A stretch of 64,000 nt of DNA, taken from NCBI GenBank assembly GCA_964519245.1, contig CAZFLK010000002.1, positions 1 through 64,000 of the forward strand, written 5' to 3'. Of this stretch, positions 44,006-54,407 are shown one piece after another. Position 1 is the stretch's first letter, and every line of letters starts with the position of its first letter. The notes beneath the pieces were generated by a model that was not told the DNA's origin, did no database searches, and saw nothing but the letters and a program-made list of their open reading frames with translations. The stretch comes from JAYPEY01 sp964519245. Lineage in GTDB: Bacteria > Verrucomicrobiota > Verrucomicrobiia > Limisphaerales > JAYPEY01. The translations under genes and the position numbers were made by a program.

Positions 44006-45664
44006 ATGAAGAATCTGTTTCCATTGTGTGTCGCAGGCTGCCTGTTGTTCTCGTATTCCGCGTTGTCGCAGGATGCCGCCAAGGCGAAGAAGGCCAAGCA
44101 GACCCAACGTGTCCGGAAGCCGAACCGCTATGATGCCTCCGTGCCCAAGCCGACCATCGCTGGCGTCAAATACGGCGATCATGAGCGGCACGTAATTGAT
44201 TTCTGGAAGGCGGAATCCGATTCCCCGACGCCGTTGGTGTTCATCATCCACGGAGGCGGTTGGACTGGCGGTTCCAAGGAGCGGGCGCAGCGCTTTGCGG
44301 ATGTTGCCGGTTGTCTCAAGGCCGGCATCTCCGTGGCGGCCATCAATTATCGTTACGTCTCGCAGGCGGCGGAGTTCGACATCGAACCGCCGGTGAAGGC
44401 CCCGTTGCACGACGCCGCGCGCGCGCTGCAGTTCGTGCGCAGCAAGGCGAAGGAATGGAATCTCGACAAGGAACGCGTGGGCGCGGCGGGCGGTTCGGCT
44501 GGCGCGTGCTCGAGTCTTTGGCTCGCATTCCATGACGATCTGGCGGATCCACAGAGCGACGATCCGGTGGCCCGGGAATCCACCCGCCTCTGGTGCGCCG
44601 CCGTCACCGGCGCGCAGACGACCCTCGATCCCAAGCAGATGAAGGAATGGACGCCGAACAGCCGCTATGGGGGGCACGCCTTCGGCTTGAGGCAGTTCGC
44701 CGAGTTCTTCGCCGAGCGCGACAAGATTCTGCCGTGGATCAACGAGTTCTCGCCCTACGCCAACGTCAGCGAGGACGACCCGCCGGTCTATCTCATCTAT
44801 TCCCGCCCTCCGGCGTTGGGCCAGCCCCAGAAGGACCCGACCCACACCGCCAACTTCGGCGTGAAACTTCAGGAACATTGCCAGGCCAAGGGCGTCGATT
44901 GCGAACTGGTCTACCCCGGCGCGCCGGATGTGAAACACAAGACCCCGACGGAGTACCTCATCGCCACGCTGAAACACCAGGGGCGACGGAGCGCCGAATC
45001 CGGCTGGATTCAGCTGTTCAATGGAAAGGACCTGAGCGGCTGGACGCCGAAGATCCGCTACCAGGCATTCGGTGAGGACCCGCGCAAGACCTTTCGCGTC
45101 GAAGACGGCGTGATCCGGGTTGATTACGAGAACTACGACGAGTTCAACGAAACCTTCGGTCACCTCTTCTATCAGACTTCCTATTCACGCTATCGCCTCC
45201 GGGTGGAGTATCGATTTGTCGGAGAGCAGTTGAAGGGCGGTCCCGGATGGGCCTACCGCAACAGCGGCCTGATGCTCCACGGTCAGGCTCCCAAGACCAT
45301 GGCCAAGGACCAGGACTTTCCGAACTCCATTGAGGTGCAGTTGCTTGGCGGCAACGGCAAGGACGAACGCACGACGCTGAACCTCTGCACCCCGGGCACG
45401 GATGTCGTTATGAACGGCAAACTGCTCAAGCGACATTGCATCAGTTCCCAATCGAAGACCTACCACGGCGACCAGTGGGTGACTGTGGAAGTTCTCGTCG
45501 ACGGCTCCAAGGGCTTCAAGCACCTCATCGACGGCGAGGTCGTGCTCGAATACGCCAGCCCGCAACTGGACGATGGCTCGCTGCTGGAGGGCGGGACGAT
45601 CTCCCTGCAAAGCGAGAGCCACCCCTGCGAATTCCGCAAGGTCGAGTTGCTGCCCTTGGATTGA
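44006..45664 (+). CDS. Secreted esterase fused to a DUF1080 domain
   Basis: This is a roughly 552-residue two-domain protein from ATG 44006. It has a signal peptide (LFPLCVAGCLLFSYSALSQ) and a lysine-rich linker. The first half is an alpha/beta hydrolase with oxyanion motif IIHGGGWTGG and nucleophile elbow AAGGSAGACSSLW. The second half (from about residue 335) is a DUF1080 / 3-keto-disaccharide hydrolase domain: WIQLFNGKDLSGWTPK, NSGLMLHGQAP, SIEVQLLGG and a final FRKVELLPLD. DUF1080 domains are lectin-like and common in PVC phyla. The fusion suggests deacylation of a bound carbohydrate, which is inference. Confidence 0.9.
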   Translation: MKNLFPLCVAGCLLFSYSALSQDAAKAKKAKQTQRVRKPNRYDASVPKPTIAGVKYGDHERHVIDFWKAESDSPTPLVFIIHGGGWTGGSKERAQRFADVAGCLKAGISVAAINYRYVSQAAEFDIEPPVKAPLHDAARALQFVRSKAKEWNLDKERVGAAGGSAGACSSLWLAFHDDLADPQSDDPVARESTRLWCAAVTGAQTTLDPKQMKEWTPNSRYGGHAFGLRQFAEFFAERDKILPWINEFSPYANVSEDDPPVYLIYSRPPALGQPQKDPTHTANFGVKLQEHCQAKGVDCELVYPGAPDVKHKTPTEYLIATLKHQGRRSAESGWIQLFNGKDLSGWTPKIRYQAFGEDPRKTFRVEDGVIRVDYENYDEFNETFGHLFYQTSYSRYRLRVEYRFVGEQLKGGPGWAYRNSGLMLHGQAPKTMAKDQDFPNSIEVQLLGGNGKDERTTLNLCTPGTDVVMNGKLLKRHCISSQSKTYHGDQWVTVEVLVDGSKGFKHLIDGEVVLEYASPQLDDGSLLEGGTISLQSESHPCEFRKVELLPLD

Positions 45665-45669
45665 GCGGG

Positions 45670-46548
45670 TTACTTCCCGACCAACGGATCCAGGAACTTG
45701 TAGAGCTCCTCGGTGGCGGGGTCGTCCGGCTTGCCGAGGTCGTTGTTCAGCCGGCTGTGGTTGCTGTCGCGCTTGCCGTAGGCCTTGGCGGGTAGGCCCG
45801 CTTCACGCAGGACGGATTCCAACCGGCGGGCCTGCGCGCGAGTGTCGGGATTGCCGGAGAAATAGAGGATGAGAAAGGGTGGAATGCCCTTGCCTTTGGC
45901 GACATGCGTCACGGCTGAGAAATCCAGGTGCTTCTCCGGGTTGTTTCCAAACTTCTGGCGATGGCCGAAGGTGAACATCTTGCCGCCGTAAAGCGCCTGC
46001 CGATGTTCCGCGGTCATGATGATCTTGGGAATGTCGTAGGTGTCGCCATCCACCGGGACACAGCCTCTCAAGGCGTCGAATGAGACGCTCTCTTCCTTGA
46101 GATAACGGTCGTCGATGCAGATCAGGGCCGCGAGTTGCGCGCCGGCGGAATGGCCGCCCACGAAGATGCGCTGCGGGTCGCCGCCGTGCTTCGCGATGTT
46201 CCTGTGCACCCAGCCCAGGGACTTGGCGACATCGCGTATCAAGGTGTCCATGTCGACCTCGGGCAGAAGGCGGTAGTTGGTGGAGACAAAGACAAAGCCG
46301 CGTTCGGTGAGGACCTTGGGCTTCAGCGCGACATCGCTCTTGTCGCCGACCCGCCAACCGCCGCCATGAATCCAGAACATGACGGGCCGTTTCTTGTCGG
46401 AAGCTTTCTCCGGCGTGTAGATGTCGAGGACGTGCCGCTCGTGGCCGTTCTTCAGATAGGGAATGTCGGCGGCCAGTTTCTGGCCGCAAGCTGTTCGGGC
46501 GACGAAACAGCCAAGTAAGGCAAGGGAGATGGCAATCTTGTGACTCAT
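45670..46548 (-). CDS. Secreted alpha/beta hydrolase (carboxylesterase type)
   Basis: This is a roughly 292-residue protein from ATG 46548 (MSHKIAISLALLGCFVARTA, a signal peptide). The motifs are FWIHGGGWRVGDKS (oxyanion hole), FVGGHSAGAQLAALI (catalytic serine), a late aspartate near LYFSGNPDTRAQA and a histidine in RDSNHSRLNNDLG. Together they form a complete triad. The opening text (NGHERHVLDIYTPEK) resembles the esterase half of the neighbouring gene at 44006. The two may be related secreted esterases acting on similar substrates. Its stop lies only 5 bases from that of the convergent neighbour. Confidence 0.9.
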   Translation of the reverse strand: MSHKIAISLALLGCFVARTACGQKLAADIPYLKNGHERHVLDIYTPEKASDKKRPVMFWIHGGGWRVGDKSDVALKPKVLTERGFVFVSTNYRLLPEVDMDTLIRDVAKSLGWVHRNIAKHGGDPQRIFVGGHSAGAQLAALICIDDRYLKEESVSFDALRGCVPVDGDTYDIPKIIMTAEHRQALYGGKMFTFGHRQKFGNNPEKHLDFSAVTHVAKGKGIPPFLILYFSGNPDTRAQARRLESVLREAGLPAKAYGKRDSNHSRLNNDLGKPDDPATEELYKFLDPLVGK

Positions 46549-46888
46549 GGCGAGGTCTGTTTCCAAGGTTCTCGAAAAGCGAAACAACAACTTGACGACG
46601 CGCCCATCCGTTCGCAAGAGCGCACCTGCCAATTCAACACCGATTCACCATCTAGGCAATCCTCGTGAAGGGCCGGGGAAAGACGATTCGATCACCCGGT
46701 TTCGTTCACGCCCAGGTTGATTTGTGCGCCCGATCGGTGATTGGACCACGCTTCGACCTCCGTCCGAACGTCGTATGTATGACTAGCGGCAGTTTCCTGG
46801 AAATGCTCCGCATGGGCGCTCGTCGCCGTCCGCCGCCCCGGTCCGAGAAACTCAGACCAAGCTTGCCTGACACGGCGATCCCGACGCA
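46549..46888. other. Gap upstream of the cupredoxin cassette
   Basis: I see no supportable gene here. A 90-codon open frame from 46665 on the plus strand has no domain-like pattern and is rejected. The cassette promoter begins at 46889. Confidence 0.5.
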
Positions 46889-46917
46889 TTGCGTTACGCC
46901 CGCCGCTCCGCTAGTAT
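46889..46917 (+). promoter_or_regulatory. Sigma-70-type promoter of the cupredoxin-cyclase-barrel cassette
   Basis: TTGCGT (46889-46894) and TAGTAT (46912-46917) are separated by 17 bases. The predicted start near 46924 gives a leader of about 36 bases. No strong ribosome-binding site precedes the ATG at 46960. Confidence 0.65.
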
Positions 46918-46959
46918 GTCCGCAACTTCAACAGTAACGTAAACGGTTCCCTTCAGATC

Positions 46960-47643
46960 ATGCGCGTCGCCGCCGTCCTTACTCATTGTACCAACGCCCT
47001 GATTGCCGTAGCCGTGGCTGCGTTGACAATGGGGGGCGTCGCTCCACGAAGCCACGCCCAGGGCAACGTCGAGGGTTCCCTCAAACTCCCTCCCTCCAAG
47101 AAATCGGCCGTTACCAGCCAACGCTACGCCAATATTGCGGGCAAGGTTGGCGTCCCCAAGGGGCAGGCCGGCGTCGTCTGGGTTGAAGGCGACTTCAACG
47201 GCGTCACCAATACGACCCCGGCTGTCGTGGAGATGGGGCAGCGCAATTTTCAGTTTGAGGTCTACGCGCTTCCCGTGCGCGTCGGGACCAAGGTCGTGTT
47301 CCCCAATCACGACGACGCCTATCACAATGTCTTTTCCTACTCCAAGGCCAAGCGCTTCGACCTGGGACGCTACCTGAAGGACGAATCGCCGGCGACCGTG
47401 CTGTTCGACAAGCCCGGAGTCGTGAAACTCTATTGTGAAATTCACGAGCACATGAACGCCGTGATTGTCGTGGTGGATTCACCCTTCTTCACAACGACCG
47501 ACGAGGAAGGCAACTTCACCCTGAAAGGCATACCGGCCGGCAACTACACCCTCAAGGCCTGGCTCGGCAAGAAGAAGCTGGCCGAGAAATCCGTCACCCT
47601 GAAGGACGGCGAAACCCTCACCGCCGGCGTGCTCGGTCAATAA
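46960..47643 (+). CDS. Exported cupredoxin-like protein with C-terminal regulatory beta domain
   Basis: This 227-residue protein has a signal peptide of about 34 residues (ending SHAQ). The middle domain is plastocyanin-like. Type-1 copper ligands can be read as H122 (DDAYHNVFS), C159, H162 and M165 (KLYCEIHEHMNAV). Residues about 180-225 form a carboxypeptidase-regulatory-like beta domain (EEGNFTLKGIPAGNYTLKAW). Relatives are often labelled methylamine utilization proteins, but no mau genes are present. It is the first gene of a three-gene cassette; the cyclase gene starts 6 bases after its stop. Copper binding is inferred from the ligand set, and a role as the sensed partner of the cyclase is speculation. 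Confidence 0.85.
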   Translation: MRVAAVLTHCTNALIAVAVAALTMGGVAPRSHAQGNVEGSLKLPPSKKSAVTSQRYANIAGKVGVPKGQAGVVWVEGDFNGVTNTTPAVVEMGQRNFQFEVYALPVRVGTKVVFPNHDDAYHNVFSYSKAKRFDLGRYLKDESPATVLFDKPGVVKLYCEIHEHMNAVIVVVDSPFFTTTDEEGNFTLKGIPAGNYTLKAWLGKKKLAEKSVTLKDGETLTAGVLGQ

Positions 47644-47649
47644 GTCCCG

Positions 47650-49461
47650 ATGCCGGCGCCGACACTCAGTTTCCGGGGCAAGCTGGTGGCAGCCATGATG
47701 CTGATCGTGATCGGCGTCACTGGCGCGACGCTCTACGTGGCGCAGGATCGCATGAAGGCCGCTCATGAACGCATGTCGGAGATTCAGTTCCACAACCAGG
47801 TCGAACTGTTCAACAGCATGCGTGAATCGAGGCTTTCCCGGGTCCGGGAGAAGTGCCTCGACCTGGTTCGCTCCGTCCGCGTCGCCGCCGCGCTGGAAGA
47901 GGAGGATCTCGAAGTCATTTACAAACTGGCCGAGGACGAGTTGACGCCCGTCCTCCGCCTGCGCCCCAATCGCGGACCCCGCGCCCGCGCTCCCCGACTC
48001 ATCCGCTTCATCGACACCGAGGGGGCGGAACTGCCCCCACCCCAACGCGCTTTTCGCGGCATGGGCATCGAATCCGTCTTCGCGTCCGATGAAATGCGCG
48101 ACGCCTTTCAACAGGTTGCCCGGACCATGGAGGCCGAAGGCGTCGACCAGAAGATAGGCTACGTGGAACGCGTCATGCGCGACCGCTCCATGATCATGGA
48201 GGTCATCGTCACCAAGGTCGTGCTCCGGGCGACGGATGAATACATGGGCGCGCTCGTGCTGGGCTTTCCCATCATGGACGGGATGGAGAAAGCCATGAAG
48301 GACTTCACGGATATCCGCAGCGGGATCTGGGTGAACGATGAACTCTATACGGAAACAATCGAGGAGAGCATCCTGCCGAGCCTCAAAGAATCCGTCCGCG
48401 CTGCGATCAAGAGAGGGGGCGCCACTTCCGGAGTCATAACCACCGCCATCGGGGACGCGCCCCACAAGGTCTTCTTTCAGCAGATGAATGACTCCGAGTT
48501 TCTGCCGGCCTACCAGATTGCGCTCTATTCGCTGGAAGGCGCCTTGGCGGACCAAAAGGTCCTGCAGGCCCGGGTGGTTGCCTTTGGCGCGGCAGTGCTG
48601 TTGGGAGCTCTGGCCATCAGCATGGTGATCTCGCGCGGCTTCACCGGGCCGATTCACGCCCTCGTCAGGGGGACGCGGTCCATTCAGGAGGGTGACTTCG
48701 ATGTCCGGATTCCTGTCCGGCATCACGATGAGATCGGGGAACTGACCGCCTCCTTCAACGAGATGGCCGAGGGATTGGCCCAAAAGGAGAAGTACCAGGC
48801 CGTGCTCGACATGGTCGCCGACAAGGACGTGGCCGAGGAACTGATGTCGGGCTCTGTCGCGTTGGGCGGCGAACTGCGCGACATCAGCGTGCTGTTCTGC
48901 GATATCCGCGGCTTCACGGCCATGACCCAGAACATGTCGCCCACGGATGTCATTCATCTGATGAACGACCATTTCACCGTGCTGACCAACATCGTCTACG
49001 AGCATGACGGCGTGGTGGACAAATTTGTCGGCGATCTGATCATGGGGGTGTTCGGCGCGCCGCGCAGTTATGGCAATGACGCCTACAACGCGGCGCGCTG
49101 CTGCCTGCGCATGATCGAGGAGCGCACGAAGCTGAACGAGGCCGCCGAGCAGCCCATCCACATGGGCATTGGCCTGGCCTCCGGCGAGGCGGTCGCGGGC
49201 TGCATGGGATCAGCAGATCGACTCAACTACACCGTCATGGGCGCGCGCGTGAATCTATCCTCGCGGCTCTGCAGCGTGGCGGGCGTTGACGAGACCGTCA
49301 TCGACCAAGGCACTTACGATAAGCTCAAGGACTACGTGGAAGTCGAACCCATGCCGGAACTCAGGGTCAAGGGCTTCGACGCGCCGGTCCAGGCCTACAA
49401 ATTGCTCGGCATTCGTTCGCTGAAGGAATCCCCCGCCGTCGACTCAAGTTCCAACTGCTGA
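47650..49461 (+). CDS. Membrane-bound class III adenylate/guanylate cyclase with HAMP domain
   Basis: This 603-residue inner-membrane signalling enzyme has a first membrane helix at residues 9-30. A periplasmic sensor region of about 275 residues follows; I do not recognise its fold. The second helix lies near residues 309-329, followed by a HAMP linker (residues 330-380, with HHDEIGELTASFNEMAEGL). The class III cyclase domain covers about 405-585. Metal-binding D418 (FCDIRGFTAMT) and D462 (KFVGDLIMG) and the transition-state pair N535/R539 (ARVNLSSRL) are intact, so it should be active. K458 and T528 sit at the purine-recognition positions and favour ATP, but specificity needs testing. It lies between the cupredoxin and barrel genes. 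Confidence 0.93.
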   Translation: MPAPTLSFRGKLVAAMMLIVIGVTGATLYVAQDRMKAAHERMSEIQFHNQVELFNSMRESRLSRVREKCLDLVRSVRVAAALEEEDLEVIYKLAEDELTPVLRLRPNRGPRARAPRLIRFIDTEGAELPPPQRAFRGMGIESVFASDEMRDAFQQVARTMEAEGVDQKIGYVERVMRDRSMIMEVIVTKVVLRATDEYMGALVLGFPIMDGMEKAMKDFTDIRSGIWVNDELYTETIEESILPSLKESVRAAIKRGGATSGVITTAIGDAPHKVFFQQMNDSEFLPAYQIALYSLEGALADQKVLQARVVAFGAAVLLGALAISMVISRGFTGPIHALVRGTRSIQEGDFDVRIPVRHHDEIGELTASFNEMAEGLAQKEKYQAVLDMVADKDVAEELMSGSVALGGELRDISVLFCDIRGFTAMTQNMSPTDVIHLMNDHFTVLTNIVYEHDGVVDKFVGDLIMGVFGAPRSYGNDAYNAARCCLRMIEERTKLNEAAEQPIHMGIGLASGEAVAGCMGSADRLNYTVMGARVNLSSRLCSVAGVDETVIDQGTYDKLKDYVEVEPMPELRVKGFDAPVQAYKLLGIRSLKESPAVDSSSNC

Positions 49462-49466
49462 ACCCT

Positions 49467-50714
49467 ATGAAAAAGCCGAAAGTCTTCCGTCGTGCCACTC
49501 TGACCCTGTGCGCGGTTGCGGGATTGCTGATCACGACCGCAACGAACGCGCAGACCTTTCTCGAGCAAGTGGACGACGCGCTCGCCTACGAGACGCCGAA
49601 CGGCTTCTTTCGCACGGACTTGAGTGGACGACTCGACGCGGAATACTACTACGTGGATCAGAATCCGCCGGGATTGGTGTTTCCGGACGATGATCATTTC
49701 TTCAATCCCCGCATGTCGCTGTTTCTCGACACGCAACTCGGCGACCATTTCTACTCCTTGGTGCAGGCGCGTTTCGATCGTGGTTTCGACCCCGGTTCCC
49801 GCCGCCATGGCGATTCGCGTTTGGACGAGTATTTCCTCCGCTACCGGCCGTTCAAGGACGGCAGGCTGAACTTCCAGATCGGCAAGATGGCGACGGTTTT
49901 CGGCGGTTGGGTTCCCCGGCATCTGGCTTGGGACAACCCTTTTATCAATGCGCCTTTGGCCTATGAACATGTCACCGTCATCACGGACCATGGCGTTCCC
50001 GGCGCGCCGGCCGGATTCCTCGGCAGACAAGGCGTGCGCGACAATAAACCCCGCTGGCTGCCGATGATCTGGGGCCCGGCTTACACAAGCGGCGCGTCCA
50101 TGTTCGGATCGCTCGAAGGCTTCGATTACGCTTTCGAGTTCAAGAACGCATCGATCTCCTCGCGGCCCTATGCGTGGGATCCGTTTCGCGTCAATTGGGA
50201 GAACCCGACGGTCAGCGGCCGCTTGGGATATCGCCCCAACGCGATGTGGAACGTGGGGTCTTCTTTCAGCTACGGAACCTATCTGTTGCCGGAGTCACAA
50301 CCCACGCTGCCGGCCGGGTCCGACCCGGGGGATCACAACCAGTTGACCATCGGCGCGGATATCTCCTTTGCCTGGCATGCCTGGCAGGTTTGGGCGGAGG
50401 CGATCGCCGCGCGCTTCGAAGTACCCAATGTCGGCAACGCCGATACCCTCAGCTATTTCATTGAGGCGAAGTACAAGATCACGCCCCGCCTCTATGCGGC
50501 AGGCCGGTGGAATCACCAGATCTTCGATGAAGTCCCCAATGGGGCGGGAGGCTTTGCCGACTGGGACCGGGATGCTGTCCGAATCGAGGGGGCCATCGGA
50601 TACCGCTGGACCCGCCACATCCAGACCAAGCTGCAATACGGTTATAGCCGCCTGGAGGGGGCGTTGCAACAGGGTGAGCAACTATTCGCGGCGCAACTGA
50701 ATGTGAAGTTCTGA
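49467..50714 (+). CDS. Outer-membrane beta-barrel (porin-like) protein
   Basis: This 415-residue exported protein has a signal peptide (LTLCAVAGLLITTATNAQ). Alternating aromatic strands run through the protein (LSGRLDAEYYYVDQN, LNFQIGKMATVFGGW, YSLVQARFDRGFD, IQTKLQYGYSRLEGA). It ends in a terminal phenylalanine (AAQLNVKF), the usual barrel-assembly signal. I do not recognise a specific porin family; phosphate-selective porin-like or alginate-export-like barrels are the closest in feel. It starts 5 bases after the cyclase stop, so all three genes are one transcript. Its substrate and its functional tie to the cyclase are unknown. Confidence 0.85.
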   Translation: MKKPKVFRRATLTLCAVAGLLITTATNAQTFLEQVDDALAYETPNGFFRTDLSGRLDAEYYYVDQNPPGLVFPDDDHFFNPRMSLFLDTQLGDHFYSLVQARFDRGFDPGSRRHGDSRLDEYFLRYRPFKDGRLNFQIGKMATVFGGWVPRHLAWDNPFINAPLAYEHVTVITDHGVPGAPAGFLGRQGVRDNKPRWLPMIWGPAYTSGASMFGSLEGFDYAFEFKNASISSRPYAWDPFRVNWENPTVSGRLGYRPNAMWNVGSSFSYGTYLLPESQPTLPAGSDPGDHNQLTIGADISFAWHAWQVWAEAIAARFEVPNVGNADTLSYFIEAKYKITPRLYAAGRWNHQIFDEVPNGAGGFADWDRDAVRIEGAIGYRWTRHIQTKLQYGYSRLEGALQQGEQLFAAQLNVKF

Positions 50715-50739
50715 GTGAGGTCGGTGGGGTGTGTTGGCC

Positions 50740-50850
50740 GCGTAGCGCAGGCGTCCTCGCCTGCGGGTGCGACGGGCGTCTCCGCCCGGTTTCTCTCGGA
50801 ACAGGCGGCGGGACGCCGCCATAACCCGCGGCCGGGACGGCCGCGCTACA
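50740..50850. repeat. Dispersed GC-rich palindromic repeat, copy 2 (intact)
   Basis: This 111-base element consists of four small GC hairpins in series: GCAGGCG with CGCCTGC, GGGCG with CGCCC, GGCGG with CCGCC, and GCGGCCG with CGGCCGC. It is bounded by inverted ends (TAGCGC and GCGCTA). Its last 44 bases match copy 1 at 42649-42692. It fills most of the gap between the barrel gene and trpS. Confidence 0.8.
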
Positions 50851-50912
50851 ATCATCCGCAACGAACCACACTGGCTTGCATCGCACCGCGTTCTTCGTAA
50901 GCTCTCCGCCCT

Positions 50913-51893
50913 ATGCGAATTTTGTCCGGCATCCAGCCTTCGGGCGCCCTGCACATCGGCAACTACTTCGGGATGATGAAGCCCGCGATCGAGTTGCAGG
51001 AGCGGGGCGAGGCCTACTATTTTATCGCGAACTACCACTCGATGACTTCGCTCTTCGATCCCGAGGAGCGGCGGAAGAACTCCCTCGATGTGGCGCTCGA
51101 CTTCCTCGCCTGCGGCCTCGATCCGGAAAAGTCGGTCTTCTGGAAACAGTCGGATGTGCCCGAGGTGACCGAACTGACCTGGTTGCTGAGCACGATGACC
51201 CCGATGGGTTTGCTCAAGCGCTGCCACAGCTACAAGGACAAGCTCAGCAAGCTCAGCGACGGCGACGAGGAAAAGGTCAATCATGGCCTCTTTGCCTACC
51301 CCGTGCTCATGGCCGCGGACATCCTGGCCTTTGATTCCACTCTCGTTCCGGTTGGCAAGGACCAGAAGCAGCACCTCGAGGTGGCGCGCGATATCGCCAA
51401 CAAGTTCAACAACCAGTACGGCGAGACTTTTGTTGTTCCGGAGCCGGAGATCCGCGAATCCGTCGCGACGGTTCCGGGCACGGACGGCCAGAAGATGAGC
51501 AAGAGTTATGGCAACACGGTCGAGATCTTCGGCGAGGAGAAAAAGCTTCGCAAAAAGATCATGAAGATCGTCATGGACAGCCGTCCTCCCGAGGAGCCCA
51601 AGCCGGACGCCGAGAAGAACAATGCCGTCCAGTTGCTGAAGCTGGTGGCTCCGGACAACGTCGCCAAGGAATGGGAGGATCGTCTCCGCGCCGGCGGCAC
51701 GGGCTATGGCGATCTGAAGAAGGCTCTGTTCGAACATTACTGGAACTACTTCGAAGAACCCCGCAAGAAGCGCGCGGAATTGGAGCAGAACCTCGACTAC
51801 GTGAACCAGGTTCTCAATTCAGGCGCGACGAAGGCGAGGGAGGTGGCTCGACAGGCCCTCGACCGCGCGAAGAAGGCCAGCGGGTTGGATTGA
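50913..51893 (+). CDS. trpS: Tryptophanyl-tRNA synthetase
   Basis: This 326-residue class I aminoacyl-tRNA synthetase has the usual bacterial length of about 330. The HIGH-type motif appears as PSGALHIGNYFG (residues 9-20) and the KMSKS motif is K194-M-S-K-S198 (GTDGQKMSKSYGN). The tryptophan-binding segment ILAFDSTLVPVGKDQKQHLE is also typical. It charges tRNA-Trp in the cytosol. It sits alone between the palindromic repeat and a perfect inverted repeat, and converges on purL. It is unrelated in function to the cassette upstream. Confidence 0.97.
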   Translation: MRILSGIQPSGALHIGNYFGMMKPAIELQERGEAYYFIANYHSMTSLFDPEERRKNSLDVALDFLACGLDPEKSVFWKQSDVPEVTELTWLLSTMTPMGLLKRCHSYKDKLSKLSDGDEEKVNHGLFAYPVLMAADILAFDSTLVPVGKDQKQHLEVARDIANKFNNQYGETFVVPEPEIRESVATVPGTDGQKMSKSYGNTVEIFGEEKKLRKKIMKIVMDSRPPEEPKPDAEKNNAVQLLKLVAPDNVAKEWEDRLRAGGTGYGDLKKALFEHYWNYFEEPRKKRAELEQNLDYVNQVLNSGATKAREVARQALDRAKKASGLD

Positions 51894-51951
51894 GGGCCGC
51901 GTTGCCAGTTCGGCTCGCTGGGCTCGGAGGCCGTTTGGGCAAAGCTCTTTA

Positions 51952-52020
51952 CCCACGGATGGCAAAGCCGACCCACGGATAGGATTTCTGCATCCGTGGG
52001 TCGGCTTTGCCATCCGTGGG
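51952..52020. terminator. Perfect 29-bp inverted repeat between trpS and purL
   Basis: Bases 51952-51980 are the exact reverse complement of 51992-52020, with an 11-base loop. Each arm contains the 9-mer CCCACGGAT twice as a direct repeat flanking an 11-base core. It sits between two convergent genes, so a bidirectional terminator or transcript stabiliser is likely, although no T-run follows. Confidence 0.85.
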
Positions 52021-52052
52021 GTGAAATCTTCGCGTTGGGAAACGCCGAGGCG

Positions 52053-54359
<2,307 letters not shown>

Positions 54360-54407
54360 TGGAGGCGGTTCAGAGTGGGAATGGGTTGGGAGTTCAGAAA
54401 CTGCCGT

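Noticed and set aside
46665..46937. 90-codon plus-strand open frame before the cupredoxin gene
   Set aside because: It runs through the cassette promoter, has no ribosome-binding site and no protein-like pattern.
46960..47643. Literal reading of the cupredoxin protein as a methylamine utilization component
   Set aside because: No methylamine dehydrogenase or other mau gene is nearby; the family label is positional history rather than function.
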